From NCBI GenBank assembly GCA_011800805.1, contig MPNW01000043.1, positions 151,659-215,658 of the forward strand: a stretch of 64,000 nt of DNA, in the 5' to 3' direction. Position numbers and translations under genes: made by a program. The stretch is from Hirudo medicinalis. Its lineage: Eukaryota; Annelida; Clitellata; Hirudinida; Hirudinidae. Positions 62,345 through 64,000 of this stretch are shown piece by piece (position 1 is the first letter of the stretch; the number at the start of each line of letters is the position of its first letter). Below the pieces are notes generated by a model, which was given only the letters and a program-made list of their open reading frames with translations, was not told the DNA's origin and searched no databases.

Positions 62345-64000
62345 TTATTGCTGCCCTTTAATTAGATTCCAGAATATCCCTTTTCGTTTTTTTAAGTCTT
62401 CTGGTTTTCCAATCTGAAAGTGCAGAATATACATTATCAATTATTGTCTTGAATTAGTATCTTATCTATAAGCAAGATAACAAACCTCTACAATTTTTCC
62501 GTCTGAGATGACTGCAACAGTGTCAACATCCTTGATTGTTGAAAGCCTGTGAGCCACAACAATCAGTGTTCGGCCTAGAATTGAATTTTTTGGTCAACAA
62601 TGTTCTGTGATTGAAAGACTGAAGAATGACTACAAACCTTTAGAAATCTTGTCAATTGATTCTTGAATAATCTTTTCAGACTCAACATCAAGGGCACTAG
62701 TTACATTTAAAATGGCTGAAGTTAGCATCCATATGTAATAATCACAAGGTTACAAATACTAAAGTCTCAGTAATGACCAAGACACAGTTTGGAATCAAAC
62801 CTGGTTGCCTCATCAAGGATTAGAATTGGTGGATTTTTAATTAATGCCCGAGCGATGGCTATCCTTTGTTTTTGACCTCCAGAGATACTCTGACCTCTCT
62901 CTCCTAAAACTGTGTCATAGCCTCTGGGAAAGGACATAATGAATTCATGGGCATTTGCTTGTTTGGCTGCTTCAACAATCTGAAGTTATAAGATAAGTCA
63001 AGATTTAAAAAAATATTTTCTTAAAACAAAAAAAAAAACATGATACAAGTCATATCTTGGATTCCAACCTCGCTTTCACTGGCATCTGGTTTTCCAAACC
63101 TAATGTTCTCTCTTATTGTAGTTGCAAATAAAACAGGCTCCTGATAAAATCAATTTCAAGAGTTATATTTTTCATAAGACAAATCAATGCAATGAACGGG
63201 TAAATCAAGAGTCAGCACAAAAGTGGATGAAAATATTCGTTTCAGTAGGAAAACATCTGCAAGTAATAACAACCTGCCCAATGAAGCCAATGAGTCTTCC
63301 CCTCAGCCAGGAAGGACTAAGTTCTTTCAAATCAACTCCATCGATTGTTATGCTGCCTGAGTCCGCTTCATAAAACCGCTCAAGCAGAGAAACCACTGTT
63401 GATTTGCCTGAGAAAATATTAAATTGTCAACAAAAGGTAATAAAATGAAACATTATCTGTGTCACAAATAGCAGTATGGATTTTTTACATACTAACATGG
63501 CTAACTGCATGATGTAATCAAATCATTAGTTAATAAATAATCATCCAAGCAAGGATGTGTTGCAACTGACATTCCTTCATAAAATCATAGACTTGGCTAT
63601 AAGAAATCAATAATAAAACTTAGAAATAATCAAAATTCCAAGCAAACCCCCTCCTGAAGGTCCAACTAAGGCAACTTTTTGACCCCCTTTGATTCTCAAT
63701 GAAAAGTGTTCCAATACTGGCTTCAATGCAAAAATTCAAACAATAGAGAAAAGAATATTCATTGCTCAAGATTGTTCTTTTTTGTGCGACTTACATGATC
63801 TTTTCTGGTTGGATAAGTGAATGAAACATCCTTGAAATTAATATCACAATTGAGGCTGTGATAGGGAATGTACTTCTCACCTTTCAAAGTTTCACCAGGA
63901 TTCAACAGCATGAACTGTAATGAACAATAATTTACAAAATTGTCACTCTTTGAAAAACATAAACAACTTAAGCAAAAAGATCAAACCTCGAAGACTCGAG
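62345..64000 (-). CDS. ABCB8: ABCB8, mitochondrial ABC transporter (3' part)
   Basis: The gene enters from beyond the right edge. Exons, high to low: 64000-63987 (partial), 63914-63795, 63720-63648, 63407-63274, 63140-63069, 62979-62801, 62696-62638, 62574-62486, 62413-62345, all in phase to TAA. They cover the nucleotide-binding domain: Walker A GPSGGGKST (split by an intron), the ABCB8-like [20 protein letters not shown], signature SISGGQ, Walker [13 protein letters not shown] and the switch His in VVAHRLST. The protein ends in a short tail ([10 protein letters not shown]). ABCB8 is a half-transporter of the inner mitochondrial membrane linked to a K-ATP channel complex and iron export. ABCB10 is the nearest alternative; the PSWLRG-type stretch favours ABCB8. 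Transmembrane exons are outside the window. Confidence 0.88.

Noticed and set aside
62011..62365. Overlapping ORFs in the GC-rich block between Pumilio and ABCB8
   Set aside because: Both strands are open only because of composition; no motif or splice structure is visible.

Overview
The window reads as nuclear DNA of an invertebrate animal. It is AT-rich, its genes are split by many short GT-AG introns (about 50 to 800 bp), and the conserved genes are animal housekeeping genes: a p68/DDX5 helicase, TMCC, SDHA, WTAP, RAB3GAP1, endophilin B, Pumilio and ABCB8. An IL-17-like cytokine gene suggests a bilaterian, perhaps a lophotrochozoan or tunicate, but I cannot fix the phylum. Every gene model was built by hand from splice sites and reading phase. 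Where I give exon lists the phases join without a break unless I say otherwise.

Layout. 1-3 kb: microsatellite, old transposon debris and a coding-like remnant. 3.0-3.6 kb (+): IL-17-like secreted protein with a TATA/Inr promoter and an AU-rich 3' UTR. 5.6-8.3 kb (+): DDX5/p68 helicase, with a strongly structured intron that hides a poison exon. 8.8-10.3 kb (+): TMCC-family membrane protein. 10.5-14.7 kb (-): SDHA. 15.5-18.0 kb (-): WTAP. 18.5-21.9 kb: a non-autonomous LTR retrotransposon (-) abutting a decayed LINE (+). 22.3-29.9 kb (+): RAB3GAP1. About 30.4-30.7 kb (-): another LINE tail. 31.6-34.1 kb (+): a membrane-anchored pseudokinase fused to an IRE1/RNase L-type KEN nuclease. 34.9-36.2 kb (+): Na+/K+-ATPase alpha pseudogene. 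38.5 kb (+): hAT transposase tail. 39.8-43.2 kb (-): endophilin B, with a small secreted ORF just upstream. 44.2-45.7 kb (+): a small PHD plus winged-helix protein. 47.7-53.0 kb (+): ankyrin-repeat protein with an acidic tail. 53.2-54.9 kb (-): unrecognised 336-aa protein. 56.1-61.3 kb (+): Pumilio. 62.3-64.0 kb (-): 3' half of ABCB8, running off the end.

The genes do not form one pathway. Several deal with RNA (DDX5, WTAP, Pumilio, the KEN protein), two with mitochondria (SDHA, ABCB8), two with membrane traffic (RAB3GAP1, endophilin B). The best candidates for something new are: (1) the 442-aa protein at 31568-34079, which looks like IRE1 without its lumenal sensor, with a dead kinase but all four KEN nuclease residues kept; (2) the DDX5 intron, where a perfect 12-bp stem covers the 5' splice site of a stop-containing exon; (3) the stand-alone PHD-winged-helix protein, which resembles the chromatin-binding part of meiotic HORMA proteins. 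Two one-base indels in otherwise intact genes (DDX5, SDHA) suggest residual assembly errors.
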